Positions 24,679 through 33,100 of a stretch of DNA of 64,000 nt are shown piece after piece (within the stretch, counting starts at the first letter, position 1; each line of letters begins with the position of its first letter). The notes under the pieces were generated by a model. It had not been told where the DNA came from, made no database searches, and saw only the letters and a program-made list of their open reading frames with translations. This DNA is from Glycomyces tenuis DSM 44171 (GTDB taxonomy: Bacteria; Actinomycetota; Actinomycetes; Mycobacteriales; Micromonosporaceae), in contig NZ_KE386602.1 in assembly GCF_000427885.1 (NCBI RefSeq), positions 152,206-216,205 of the forward strand, in the 5' to 3' direction. The position numbers and the translations under genes were made by a program.

Positions 24679-24900
24679 TTATCCGTTGTTTCCCTTCTGG
24701 AAGCGTGCGACCGCTCCCAAGATCACGTCTTGCGAGATGCGGACCGCGGTCTCCCCCTCCAGGACGTCGGCCAGTTCGCCGAACGTGTCGGCGTCCACGG
24801 CCTGGCCTTGGACGACGAACTCGCCGGATTCGGCGAGGTACACGGCGGGGCAACTGCCGCTACCCGATCCTTGATCTTTGTACAGCATGGTCAACTTCAT
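24679..24900 (-). CDS. Small conserved partner of DUF6879
   Basis: 73 residues: MKLTMLYKDQGSGSGSCP, then AVYLAESGEFVVQGQAVDADTFGELADVLEGETAVRISQDVILGAV. Small proteins of this pattern are commonly found immediately before DUF6879 genes in actinomycetes; function unknown. ATG 24900 is taken because homologues begin MKLT; an in-frame ATG 51 bases upstream exists but neither has a clear ribosome site. First gene of the operon; spacing to the next start is 6 bases. The 284 bases before it (24901-25184) are the most AT-rich in the vicinity and presumably hold the operon promoter. Confidence 0.72.
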   Translation of the reverse strand: MKLTMLYKDQGSGSGSCPAVYLAESGEFVVQGQAVDADTFGELADVLEGETAVRISQDVILGAVARFQKGNNG

Positions 24901-25184
24901 AAGCGGACGCCACTTTCTCACCGAGTGGTGGTTTCTTGTGATTCTTACCACCCATTGTCACGGTTCGACCACGCCGTATCTGTCGTATACCCGACAGCAT
25001 TCCGTCCAATTCCATAGGCCCTGAATGACGATCCGTGGCGCCTGATGCATATGAGACGTGATTGAGAAAAGTTTGGCAATCGTGTGCATATGAATTATGC
25101 CCGCGAATTACCAGAGTACACAAGCCCGCTCGCGTAATTCACCGGCGCTGACCACACCCCCGACATGCCTCGGGCGCCGCCGCC

Positions 25185-25712
25185 TCACGGCGTGAAGTCG
25201 CCCGGCGGCCTCCCGCGCATCCCTCGGGCGTCCTCGCTCCTCAGCCTCGGATCGCTCTCCCAGCCGCTCGGCTCGCGGTACCTGAACGACGAGCCGGTTC
25301 GCCTGGCCGACAAGGACGGCGCCACGGCGTCCGCCGACGTCGCCCGCGACGCGGACCCGGGTTTCCCGCGGGCCGGCTCACCGCCTCCGCGACGCGGGCC
25401 TCGCCGTACGGGAGCCTCTCCGGCGCAGGGACGACAGCGATTCGAGCCCTTTTTGGCGAGCTTTCCGCAGCTCTCGCAAAGAGGCCCCTGGGGTGTCCTT
25501 CGCGAAGACGTGTCGGCGCGGCGGCGGCCCTGCGCGGACTTCGCCGCCTGTGCCCGCTTCACCGGTGCGGGACGACGCGCGACGACGGTGATCATCAGAC
25601 CGCAGTAGGGGCAGAAATTCCAGGTCCGGTCCGGCAGGGGAATCTCACAACGCTTGCAGAGCCGAATGCGGACGGGTTTCGAGGAGTTCCGAGGCATTGG
25701 GGATTCCGACAT
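25185..25712 (-). CDS. Two-zinc-ribbon hypothetical protein
   Basis: 175 residues with two CxxC-x(n)-CxxC zinc ribbons: CKRCEIPLPDRTWNFCPYCG (about 19-38) and CESCGKLAKKGSNRCRPC (about 78-95). The rest is basic and low in complexity (Arg, Gly, Pro, Ser) and probably unstructured. ATG 25712 has GGAAG 5 bases before it. Function not recognised; nucleic-acid or protein binding is possible. The interval 25713-26051 holds an AT-rich patch around 25740-25830, a likely promoter, and nothing else I can support. Confidence 0.6.
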   Translation of the reverse strand: MSESPMPRNSSKPVRIRLCKRCEIPLPDRTWNFCPYCGLMITVVARRPAPVKRAQAAKSAQGRRRADTSSRRTPQGPLCESCGKLAKKGSNRCRPCAGEAPVRRGPRRGGGEPARGKPGSASRATSADAVAPSLSARRTGSSFRYREPSGWESDPRLRSEDARGMRGRPPGDFTP

Positions 25713-26051
25713 GCGGCTTCCGTTCAATCCGAAGGTGAAGTGAACTGTACCACAATACGTATAGGAGTCGCGAAATAATGGTTTTGCACAACAGGAAAAC
25801 CGACGCTTTCCGCGCATATCGGTGCCATATGCGGATGCCGTCCGATAGCGCGAATGAGCGGAGCACCGATCCCACGGTCGCGCCTTGGAACCGCCGTTCC
25901 GCCGAATCTCCCGCGCCATCCCACACCCGTCTGCGGGACGGCTCCGCACGATCCGGCAGCGCAGGGGGACCGGCCTGTCGGCCGAGGCTCGGCACGGCCG
26001 TCCGGCCGCGTGCCGAGCTGCGCGACGGTGCCGGAGGATCCGGCTCGTCGA

Positions 26052-26261
26052 CTAGCGATCCACCTCGGACCGCTCGGGTTCGCCCGGTTCCCGGGCTCGT
26101 CGTTTTCCGGCAAGCCGCTTCTCCCGCAGTCGAGCGAGCTTCTCCTCGCCCGCCGCTTGATTCTTGCGGTGTCGCTCTGCCATCTCGGCGAGTCGCCGCG
26201 CCCGCTGGGTCGAATTCAGACCGGTCAGTCCTAGGCGGAGGTCGCGTTCCTCTTGTGACAT
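26052..26261 (-). CDS. Small charged helical protein
   Basis: 69 residues, MSQEERDLRLGLTGLNSTQR followed by a long run of alternating acidic and basic residues (RLAEMAERHRKNQAAGEEKLARLREKRLAG), predicted to be one long helix or coiled coil. Family not recognised. A GGGAG lies 11 bases before the ATG. A ten-copy 10-bp tandem repeat starts only 30 bases upstream of the start codon. Moderately supported by codon composition. Confidence 0.45.
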   Translation of the reverse strand: MSQEERDLRLGLTGLNSTQRARRLAEMAERHRKNQAAGEEKLARLREKRLAGKRRAREPGEPERSEVDR

Positions 26262-26290
26262 CGGTGTTCGAGCTCCCTTGCTGGTTCGGG

Positions 26291-26390
26291 CGGATGGAGT
26301 GGGGACGGACTGGAACGGATCCGGAAGGGCGCGGTCAGACGCGGACGGGCGTGGACAGGTGCGCGTGGGCCCGGACGAGTGCGGACCGGT
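26291..26390. repeat. Degenerate 10-bp tandem repeat, about ten copies
   Basis: Ten consecutive 10-base units align without gaps to a consensus close to gcGGACgGgt: for example 26341 gcggacgggc, 26351 gtggacaggt, 26371 ccggacgagt, 26381 gcggaccggt. The period is about one helical turn. It lies just upstream of the small minus-strand gene. The rest of the gene-free interval (26391-26851, before the Nudix gene) shows nothing recognisable. Confidence 0.55.
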
Positions 26391-26851
26391 GTGTTCGAGC
26401 CCGGAAATGGTCGCAGGCGGGGCGTGTCGTCGGCCGGTCGCTTTCGCGATGGCGAGCCCACTTGGGGCGCAGTGAAAGCGAAAGCGCGGCCCGGGTATTC
26501 GTATGGATCTCGGATCCGTTCGAGCGCCGATGAGCATCGCGCCCGCCCCGATATCGTCTCCCACCACCGGGCTGTTCGAACAGCCGGGCCGCTCAGCCTG
26601 TCGGATGCGACCGGTTCGGCGGCCGATCGGGCCGCACAACTGTGAGTTCGGTTGAGGGCTCGGTCGTGGGCGCGGCATCGGACCGCGCGCCGTCCGGCCT
26701 TCGGCACCGCGCCGGACTGCGCGGCTGCGGCATCGAGGTCTCCTGCCGCCCCGCCGTGCCGGGTGCGGGGCCGCGGCGGTGCGCGGGAATCGCCGCCGTC
26801 CGGTGCGATCAATGGCAAAGACCGGCGCTCACTTGGTGCTAGGTTCGCTCG

Positions 26852-27358
26852 ATGAGCGAGAGCCCGAATCCGGAGCAGGGCGTCGGCGCTGCCGAGCACA
26901 CGCACACGATGACGGGCAAGCGCCTCGCCGCCACCGTCTTGTTCACCGACGGCCAAGGCCGCGTGCTTCTCTGCGAGCCGGTCTACAAGCAGGTGTGGGA
27001 GGCGCCGGGCGGTGCGGTCGAGGCCGACGAGTCGCCTCGGAAGGCCGCCGCCCGCGAGGTGGGCGAGGAGCTGGGGCTCGAGATCGAGCCCGGCCGGCTC
27101 GTCGCCGTCGACTGGGTGCCGCCGATGGACGGCCGGACCGAGAGCATGGTCTACGTCTTCGACGGCGGCCGTCTCGACCCCGGCCGGGCCGAGTCGATCA
27201 GGCTCCCCGCCGACGAGCTCGGCTCCTGGGAGTGGTGCACGATCCCGCAGGCGCACGAGCGGATGCGTCCGCTGGTGGCCCGCCGGATCGAGGCCGCGCT
27301 CGCGGCGGTCGAGACCGGCACGACGGTGTATCTGGAGGCGGGTTACCCGGTCGGGTGA
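26852..27358 (+). CDS. Nudix hydrolase
   Basis: 168 residues with a complete Nudix box, GAVEADESPRKAAAREVGEELGL (spans more than 20 positions, residues about 55-77), matching G-x5-E-x7-R-E-x2-E-E-x-G-U. Hydrolyses a nucleoside diphosphate linked to another moiety, with Mg ions held by the box glutamates; the specific substrate is not predictable. ATG 26852 is 5 codons into an ordinary context with only a weak AGGT upstream. Monocistronic, followed by a 14-bp-stem terminator. Confidence 0.9.
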   Translation: MSESPNPEQGVGAAEHTHTMTGKRLAATVLFTDGQGRVLLCEPVYKQVWEAPGGAVEADESPRKAAAREVGEELGLEIEPGRLVAVDWVPPMDGRTESMVYVFDGGRLDPGRAESIRLPADELGSWEWCTIPQAHERMRPLVARRIEAALAAVETGTTVYLEAGYPVG

Positions 27359-27366
27359 CCGGCCGG

Positions 27367-27400
27367 GGCGCCCCGGACGCGCTCCGGCGTCCGGGGCGCC
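27367..27400 (+). terminator. Terminator after the Nudix gene
   Basis: Fourteen perfect pairs (27367-27380 with 27387-27400) and a 6-base loop, 8 bases after the stop. Confidence 0.7.
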
Positions 27401-27457
27401 GGATCTGCTCGGGAGGGTTCGGGAGCCCTCCCGGAGCGGCGGGATACCGTCCGGGCC

Positions 27458-27967
27458 ATGACTGATCCGGTATGGCCGCCGCCCCCAGGCGAGAATACGG
27501 ACTGGAGTGTGCAGAGCGGTTGCGGCACATGGCTGATGCACAACACGCGCCCCGATGCCGACGGACGCTTCTTCGCCACGGCATGGCTCCTGATCCTCAT
27601 ACCGATCGCGCCGCTGGCCAGGTACTGGGTACGGGAGGGAGAGCACGAGTCCAACGCCGAGCGGGACATCCTCCGCTATGAGGTCTTCTCGCGCATACGC
27701 GTCGTCGAGACGCTGAGGACCTACCTGCATTTCGCCGTGACACTGGCGCTGGGCTTCGCGCCCGTCTGGATCGGCGTCGAGCTGTCCGAGGGCTATGCCG
27801 TCGACCCGCTCTGGTTGGAGCTCGGCGTCGTCATCGCTCCGGTCGTACTGATGGGGCTGTACATCACCGGCTGGGCGCTGCTGTACCGGAGGCATTGGCG
27901 GCCGGTGCGCGGGGCCCGCATGGTGGCGGGCGGGCCCTCGCGCGGATCTCGCAAGGGCGAGCGCTGA
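27458..27967 (+). CDS. Hypothetical membrane protein
   Basis: 169 residues, family not recognised. Three hydrophobic segments look like membrane helices: FFATAWLLILIPIAPLARYW (about 38-57), YLHFAVTLALGFAPVWIGVE (about 89-108) and LELGVVIAPVVLMGLYITGW (about 120-139). The first 35 residues are polar with WPPPP, a Cys and several Trp; the tail is basic (RRHWRPVRGAR). Codon composition supports it as a real gene. Confidence 0.65.
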   Translation: MTDPVWPPPPGENTDWSVQSGCGTWLMHNTRPDADGRFFATAWLLILIPIAPLARYWVREGEHESNAERDILRYEVFSRIRVVETLRTYLHFAVTLALGFAPVWIGVELSEGYAVDPLWLELGVVIAPVVLMGLYITGWALLYRRHWRPVRGARMVAGGPSRGSRKGER

Positions 27968-28250
27968 CGCAGTGCCGCATCCGGGCGAGCGGGGAGGTCC
28001 TGCCGAGGGGTGAGCGGGGCCGGGGCTCGGCGGGGTTCGGTGAGACCGGTGAGAACGGAGCCGCCTGCGGGATTTCGCGGGAGGGGACGGACGGGCCACG
28101 GCGCTTCGGCTGCGGCAGTGAAAAGGGAGCGCTGAGTGTCCACTGTCGGCGTCAGAGGATGCCGGGACTCGACGGTGTGCCGCGGCGGCGTCCGCCATCG
28201 GTCTGAAGGGCGTCGGGAGTCTCGGACCATCGCGCCTTCCTCAAGATCCC

Positions 28251-28323
28251 GAGTGCCCGCGCCAGAGTGCCGGATGCCGAGTGCCCGGATGCCGGGCGCA
28301 CAGACGCCGGGTGCCGAGGGCAG
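28251..28323. repeat. Imperfect 14-15-bp tandem repeat
   Basis: Units GAGTGCCCGCGCCA (28251), GAGTGCCGGATGCC (28265), GAGTGCCCGGATGCC (28279), then two more diverged copies starting GGGCGCACAG (28294) and GGGTGCCGAG (28309). It lies in the 438-base gene-free stretch 27968-28405, about 80 bases upstream of the next start codon. Nothing else is recognisable in that stretch. Confidence 0.4.
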
Positions 28324-28405
28324 GGCCGGTGAACGGCGGCACCGGGATCCGATTCGGCCCGAACCGCGGGACCGCTCCCAACGGCGATACACTACCTTGG
28401 TTTTC

Positions 28406-29029
28406 ATGAGCCCCCAGAAGCCCTCTCCAGCCAAGTCCGGCAAGAAACCCTCGAGAGCGAAACCGCGCCCTGCGGCGCGGGCCCGAACCGTCGTCATCGC
28501 CGCTCTGGTCGTGTGCGCCGTCCTGGTCGGCGGGCTGTTCTGGTGGAGTCCTTGGAGCAGCGAGGAATCCTCCTCCTCTTCCCCTGCCTGTGTCGAGGAC
28601 ACGACGCACTTCGCCGACCCGGAGACGGGGCTGTGCTTCGGCATCCCCGCGGACTGGGGGCGGATCAGTGACGCCGAGCTTGGGGAATCCGGCTTCACGC
28701 TCGTCGTCGAAGCCGATTCGGGGAACGCCTGGGCGGGAACGAGGCCGGTTCCCGAGGACATATCGGCGACCGACGCCGAGGACGCGGCGCGCAAGATGGT
28801 CGCGATGCTCGCCGATGTCGGTCCGGACGCCCCGATGCAGGTCGAATCCGGTTCGGTCGACGGCCATGACAGTTCCATCGTCGAGTACGAGACGGCGGTG
28901 AGCTGGTTCCGGGCGGTCGCCGTCGATGTCGACGGCGAGATCGTGCTGATGATCGGATCAACCCTCAACGGCGAGGACGGCCTGATCGAGCAGGTCGAGC
29001 AGATCCACGGCTCGCTGAGCATCGCCTGA
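28406..29029 (+). CDS. Membrane-anchored hypothetical protein, paralogue A
   Basis: 207 residues. A basic cytoplasmic N-terminus rich in Lys/Pro/Ser precedes one membrane helix (VVIAALVVCAVLVGGLFWWSPW, about 30-51); the rest is outside: CVEDTTHFADPETGLCFGIP with two Cys, then an alpha/beta domain ending GLIEQVEQIHGSLSIA. It is a clear paralogue of the gene at 33101-33715, sharing long identical runs such as SGNAWAGTRPVP. The sequence just before the two start codons (CGGGACCG, GGCGAT, then TTNNNTTTTCATGAGC-like) is also similar, so gene and promoter were duplicated together. Function unknown. The downstream interval 29030-29506 holds nothing I can support. Confidence 0.7.
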   Translation: MSPQKPSPAKSGKKPSRAKPRPAARARTVVIAALVVCAVLVGGLFWWSPWSSEESSSSSPACVEDTTHFADPETGLCFGIPADWGRISDAELGESGFTLVVEADSGNAWAGTRPVPEDISATDAEDAARKMVAMLADVGPDAPMQVESGSVDGHDSSIVEYETAVSWFRAVAVDVDGEIVLMIGSTLNGEDGLIEQVEQIHGSLSIA

Positions 29030-29506
29030 CATCGCGCAACCGCCCGAACCGCCCTGAGTCTCAAGGTGCGTGGAAGCGGCGGAGCCGCGACGCCGTTCTG
29101 GCGGTCGGTCGGGGAGGCCGGGCCTGTGCGAGGCCGCATTGGGAAGCCGACCACCGTGCGCCCGCTGCTCGGACGGCGTTGCCGCCCGGACCTCGCTGGA
29201 CATACATGGCCGCGAACCTGAAAGCACCGTGGTTCCGCCGAGCGCCGTAGGACGCCGCGCAGCGGGCCGATGCGACAACGGCGAGCAGGTCCTGCTGACG
29301 CGGACCCCCTTGCCGGTTGATTCGTGTTGTCGGTCGATCGGCCGGCAGCTCGGCGCTTCGGGCTCCCACCGTTGGTCGTCAGGTTGGCTGCTGGGTTCAC
29401 GGCTAGGGTGATTGCTCGCTCGGCTGTCTGGTTGATGCCTGGCCTGGTGGCACCTGGACGGGTGTGTCAGCACCGGTAGGTGTCGGGCCGGGAGGTTCGA
29501 CGCCGT

Positions 29507-29695
29507 CTAGCGGCGCTTCGCGTTCTCCTGCAGGGCGACGAAGTCGCCCTGGGCGAGCCCGAAGACTGGGGAATCCTCGGACGGCTTGGAGTCGCGAACC
29601 TCGAATCCGGCTCCGGCGGCACGGGCCGCAACGCAGTTGCTGCCAGCGTCGCCGTTGCCGGACCGGCTGGACTTGCGCCACTTCGTTGTGCTCAT
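29507..29695 (-). CDS. DUF397 protein
   Basis: 62 residues, a canonical DUF397: KWRKSSRSGNGDAGSNCVAAR, then FEVRDSKPSEDSPVFGLAQGDFVALQ. In actinomycetes these small proteins are almost always encoded next to a DUF5753-type XRE regulator and are thought to work with it (whiJ/bldB-like systems); mechanism unknown. Its start overlaps the stop of the upstream regulator fragment by 4 bases. The partner has lost its DNA-binding half, so this protein may be orphaned. Confidence 0.88.
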   Translation of the reverse strand: MSTTKWRKSSRSGNGDAGSNCVAARAAGAGFEVRDSKPSEDSPVFGLAQGDFVALQENAKRR

Positions 29696-30114
29696 AACAG
29701 TTGGAAATCCTTCATCGGCATGGCCTTCTCGGCGGACTCGTCGAAGGCGCTCTGGAACGAGGCGACCGTATCGGCCACCTCGAAGTAACGAGCCCCTTCA
29801 AACGATTCCAGGTAGACCGTCTTGGGGAACTCTCCATCCTCGAACTCGAAGATCACGAAAGAGCTGCCAGCGCAACAGTACGGCCCTGCCTCGAACACCA
29901 CCAGGAACTTGAACTGAGAGAAGTCCCGGTCGAGCTTCTTCAGGTGCTCCAACTGCTCGGGCATCACCTCAGGACTGTCGGACCGTCGCCGGAGCGCCCC
30001 CTCAGAGGTCAGGTAGACGACCTCGGGCAGCCGCTCCCGTTCCATGAAGCCGGCCTGGCGGTCGTGCCTGAACCCGGCGGCTCCGGCCGGTCCCTTGCGG
30101 TCTGGTTCGGCGCC
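29692..30114 (-). pseudogene. XRE/DUF5753 regulator, 5'-truncated
   Basis: What remains is the C-terminal half of DUF5753: EVVYLTSEGALRRRSDSPEVMPEQLEHLKKL, then FKFLVVFEAGPYCCAGSSFVIFEFEDGEFPKTVYLESFEGARYFE. Homologous sequence (RHDRQAGFM) continues in frame upstream of the ATG at 30045, back to the stop codon of the TPR gene at 30115-30117, and there ends abruptly; the helix-turn-helix and the first half of DUF5753 are missing. The break falls exactly at the neighbour's stop, so a deletion or insertion joined the two. A 117-residue product from ATG 30045 is possible, with no ability to bind DNA. Overlaps DUF397 by 4 bases. Confidence 0.7.
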
Positions 30115-32967
30115 TCAGCGCCCTGCCGCGTCCCGGTGGGCGGCGAGGAGGACCTCGGTCGCCTTCCGGTGGGCGGCGTGCGCTTCGGGGTCGAGCCGCC
30201 CGGTGAGATGTTCGGCCGTCGCCTCGGCACCGGCGAGGTCGCCCGCTTCGGCGAGGCGGTCCATCAGGCGGTGCGCGACCTCGACCTCCCGCTCGGCGAA
30301 CGCGCCCTCGCCGAACACGTCGAGCGACTCGCGCAGCAGCCGCACCGCGTCCGCGTCGTCGTCGATGCATCCGGCGTGCTGGTACAGGGTCTCGGCGAGC
30401 TCGAAGCGGCACGACTCCCGGTAGCCTTCGGGCAGTTCCCCGTCGCGCCAGTCCGCGCGGAGCTCCTCCTCCAGCGATCCGAACGCCGCGGCGTCGGCCT
30501 CGGCGTCGGCGTCCTCGGCCTCCGAGCGGGCCCACAGGGCCGCCCGGATCGGACGGGCGGCCATGGACAGCCCGCCGATCTCGCGCCAGGCCCGCGCGGC
30601 GCGGTCGAAGGCGAGCGCCGCGGACGCGCCGTCCCCGATCCGGTCGAGCAGCACTCCGGCCAGGTGGGCCGTCCGCGGGTAGCGGGTCGCGTCCGGGTGG
30701 TGGACGCCGCCGTCCATGAGCCGGAGCGCTTCGAGGGCGTGCTTGGAGCCCTCCTCCGGGTCGCCCAACTCGTCGTAGGAGTCGGCGAGCAGGGCCCGGA
30801 CGTCGACCGAGCGCCACTGCTCGTCCTCGTCCGCCTCCGAGAGCTCGGACAGGACCGCCTCGAGCACGAGGACGGCCGCCTCGTGGCGCCCCTGCGTGGC
30901 CATGGCGAGTCCGGCCAGGTGCCGGGCCGCGGTCGCGCCGCCGCCCGATCCGCTGCGGTCGTAGTGATGAGCGGCCTTGACCGCGTACCGTTCGGCGCGC
31001 GACCAGTGTCCCAGATGGACGGCGAATTCGGCGGCCGCGAAGTTGATCACCGCGACGGGGCCGTCAGGGGTGCTCGGGCGCGCGGCCGCGGCGGCGGTCT
31101 CGGCGACTCGCAGCGACTCCTCGTATCGGCCTTCCCGTTTGAGGGCCGCCGTGTACCAGATGGCGCTGATGACCGTCTCCACGGTGTAGCCGCCCGCGAT
31201 GGCGAGTTCGTGCGCCGTCCGGATCGCGTCGTGGCCGGCCTCCGCGGTCTCGGCGATCGAGGCCATGGCGGTGAGCAGGCGGACACGGATGTCGCCGATG
31301 CCGCGCTCGGCGGATCTGGGCGCCAGTTCGGCGTCGAGTCCGGCGAGCGCCTCGCGCAGCTCCGGCTCCGGTTCGACGCCTCGGCTCTTGCCGACCTCGA
31401 CGAGGGTGCAGTGGACGACGGCTCTCACTCGCAGGGCGTGGTCCGGCTCGGCGTCGGACAGCTTTTCGGCGGCTTCGAGGAGGCGCGCGGCCTCGGTGCG
31501 GAGGTCCTCGGGCGCCTCCTCGGCGCGCGTCCGGAGCGTGGCGGCCTCGACGGCGAGGGCCCTGCCCGCGCGGTCGGCCTTGCGCAGCAGGGCGACGGCC
31601 CGCTCCGCAAGCGTCTTCCGCCGCTCCGGGTCGTCGGAGTCGTTGAACCGGGCGACGAGGACTTCGGCCTCGTCGGCCGGATCGAGCGCGGCGCCGAGTC
31701 GTTCGGCCAGGTCGCCGACCCGTCCCCAGTGCTCGAAGCGGTCTTCGGCGAAGGCGGCGCCGGTGGCTCGCGCCTCGCCGAGCAGCCGTTCGAGGTCGGC
31801 GGCGGTCGACGCCGCCGGTTCGGCGCGGACCTCGCGACGCCGGGGCGCTTCGCGCACGGCGGTCTTGAGTCCGAGCGGGACGTGCGGGCGATCCCCGGTG
31901 AACTCGGCTCGTGCGTCGGAGCGCCGCGACTGGACGTCGTTGCCGTTGCGGCGGTCGAAGCGCTCGCAGATCTCCCGACGCTCGGCGTCGACCAGCTCGT
32001 GGACGTCGTCGGCGCGTCCGGGCCGGCCGTCGGGCCCGGGCAGCCGGGCGTCGCCGCGTCCGCGGGCGGCGAGCGCCCGGCAGGTGGTCTGGACGGATTC
32101 GAGCAGTCGGAGGCGGAACATCGGGTCGAGTCCGAGTGTGAGCAGCCGCGCTCGGGCGGTGAGGATCTCGATCGCCCTGGCCTCGTTGCCGGTGAGCGCG
32201 CAGAAACGCACGTGGTGGGCGACCGGCAGGACCATGTTGTCGTTGTCGCGGATCATCTGGAAGCCGCGCAGGTGGTTCGCGCGGGCCTGGTCGAGCCGTC
32301 CGAGCTCGAGCAGCGGCAGCAGGGAGGCCGCGAGGCTCTTGTCCGGCTCGACCGGGCAGCTCATGCCGCCGGGCCGGAGCATCGGCTCCCACAGCTCGAG
32401 TGCCCGCTCGTGCTCGTCGGCGTCGGCGGCGATCTCGCCCAGGTTGTACTGGATGCACGGCTCGCAGTCGTCGATGTAGTCCGAGCCGATCGCACGCATG
32501 GCGGCCATGGCCCGAGCGGCCCGATCGTCGTCGCCGAGGTGGTCGGCGAGGCGGTGCTCGACCTGGTGGACGGAGTACAGGGAGCGCCCGGCCTCGGCGT
32601 AGCGCCGCCGGATCTGGTCGAGGAACTCCTCGACCGAGGCGAGCGGCACGTCGGGGCGCTCGACCATCCGCTCCATGACCGCGTGCATCCACCAGTAGAC
32701 CTCTTTGAGGACGTGGGGCTCGAACCATTCGGGCGCCGTGTCGAGGTTGTGCAGCAGCCGCCCGAACGCCGTGATCTGCCACCTCGAGTCCTCGGACCAG
32801 CGGTAGGAGGCGACGATCGCGGCGAGGATCTCGTTGATCAGCGGCTGCTCGCCCGCCGCGTCGGCGGCCTCCAGGAGTGATTCGAGGGCGGCGGACCGGG
32901 CTTCGCCGCGCGGCTCGCCGGCGATGCGGTAGAAGGTTCGGCGGAGTTCCGCGTTCGTGTCCGGCAT
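30115..32967 (-). CDS. Large TPR protein
   Basis: 950 residues, no signal peptide or membrane helix. The N-terminal 350 residues follow a pattern seen in other actinomycete TPR proteins: YRWSEDSRWQITAFGRLLHNLD, HRLADHLGDDDRAARAM, CEPCIQYNLGEIAADADEHERALELWEPML, and LLPLLELGRLDQARANHLRGFQMIRDN...HHVRFCALTGNEARAIEIL. The rest is a long array of helical repeats with Ala/Glu/Arg composition. ATG 32967 is preceded by GGAAAG; frame open further up without such a site. It probably serves as a scaffold or sensor, partner unknown. It lies between the two paralogous membrane proteins and runs into the truncated DUF5753 gene. Confidence 0.75.
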   Translation of the reverse strand: MPDTNAELRRTFYRIAGEPRGEARSAALESLLEAADAAGEQPLINEILAAIVASYRWSEDSRWQITAFGRLLHNLDTAPEWFEPHVLKEVYWWMHAVMERMVERPDVPLASVEEFLDQIRRRYAEAGRSLYSVHQVEHRLADHLGDDDRAARAMAAMRAIGSDYIDDCEPCIQYNLGEIAADADEHERALELWEPMLRPGGMSCPVEPDKSLAASLLPLLELGRLDQARANHLRGFQMIRDNDNMVLPVAHHVRFCALTGNEARAIEILTARARLLTLGLDPMFRLRLLESVQTTCRALAARGRGDARLPGPDGRPGRADDVHELVDAERREICERFDRRNGNDVQSRRSDARAEFTGDRPHVPLGLKTAVREAPRRREVRAEPAASTAADLERLLGEARATGAAFAEDRFEHWGRVGDLAERLGAALDPADEAEVLVARFNDSDDPERRKTLAERAVALLRKADRAGRALAVEAATLRTRAEEAPEDLRTEAARLLEAAEKLSDAEPDHALRVRAVVHCTLVEVGKSRGVEPEPELREALAGLDAELAPRSAERGIGDIRVRLLTAMASIAETAEAGHDAIRTAHELAIAGGYTVETVISAIWYTAALKREGRYEESLRVAETAAAAARPSTPDGPVAVINFAAAEFAVHLGHWSRAERYAVKAAHHYDRSGSGGGATAARHLAGLAMATQGRHEAAVLVLEAVLSELSEADEDEQWRSVDVRALLADSYDELGDPEEGSKHALEALRLMDGGVHHPDATRYPRTAHLAGVLLDRIGDGASAALAFDRAARAWREIGGLSMAARPIRAALWARSEAEDADAEADAAAFGSLEEELRADWRDGELPEGYRESCRFELAETLYQHAGCIDDDADAVRLLRESLDVFGEGAFAEREVEVAHRLMDRLAEAGDLAGAEATAEHLTGRLDPEAHAAHRKATEVLLAAHRDAAGR

Positions 32968-33100
32968 GAGGGCTTTCCGTTGTGAGGAGTGATTCGGCTC
33001 GTGTACTTGCCGGTAGTGTGCCACATGTGTTCCACGGGACGGCTCCGATTCGCTCCGCACTGCGGGACCGGTCCCGGCGGCGATGCCTTACTTTGCTGTC

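Noticed and set aside
16624..24900. A multi-gene defence island
   Set aside because: Only the RAMA-fused nuclease is a clear defence candidate. The DinB-like gene and unknown pair have no defence signature and no methylase, helicase or toxin-antitoxin pair is present; the STAND operon remains possible but unproven.
26231..28198. Open frame of about 655 codons on the minus strand
   Set aside because: Covers the Nudix and membrane-protein genes in antisense; Pro/Arg/Ser-rich with no recognisable fold.
29030..29506. A gene in this 477-base gap (frames of about 100 codons on both strands)
   Set aside because: Neither strand shows third-position GC bias or a ribosome site; composition is that of non-coding sequence.
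29701..32880. Open frame of about 1059 codons on the + strand
   Set aside because: It is antisense to the TPR gene, rich in Gly/Arg/Val with no domain, and exists because high-GC third positions remove stops on the opposite strand.
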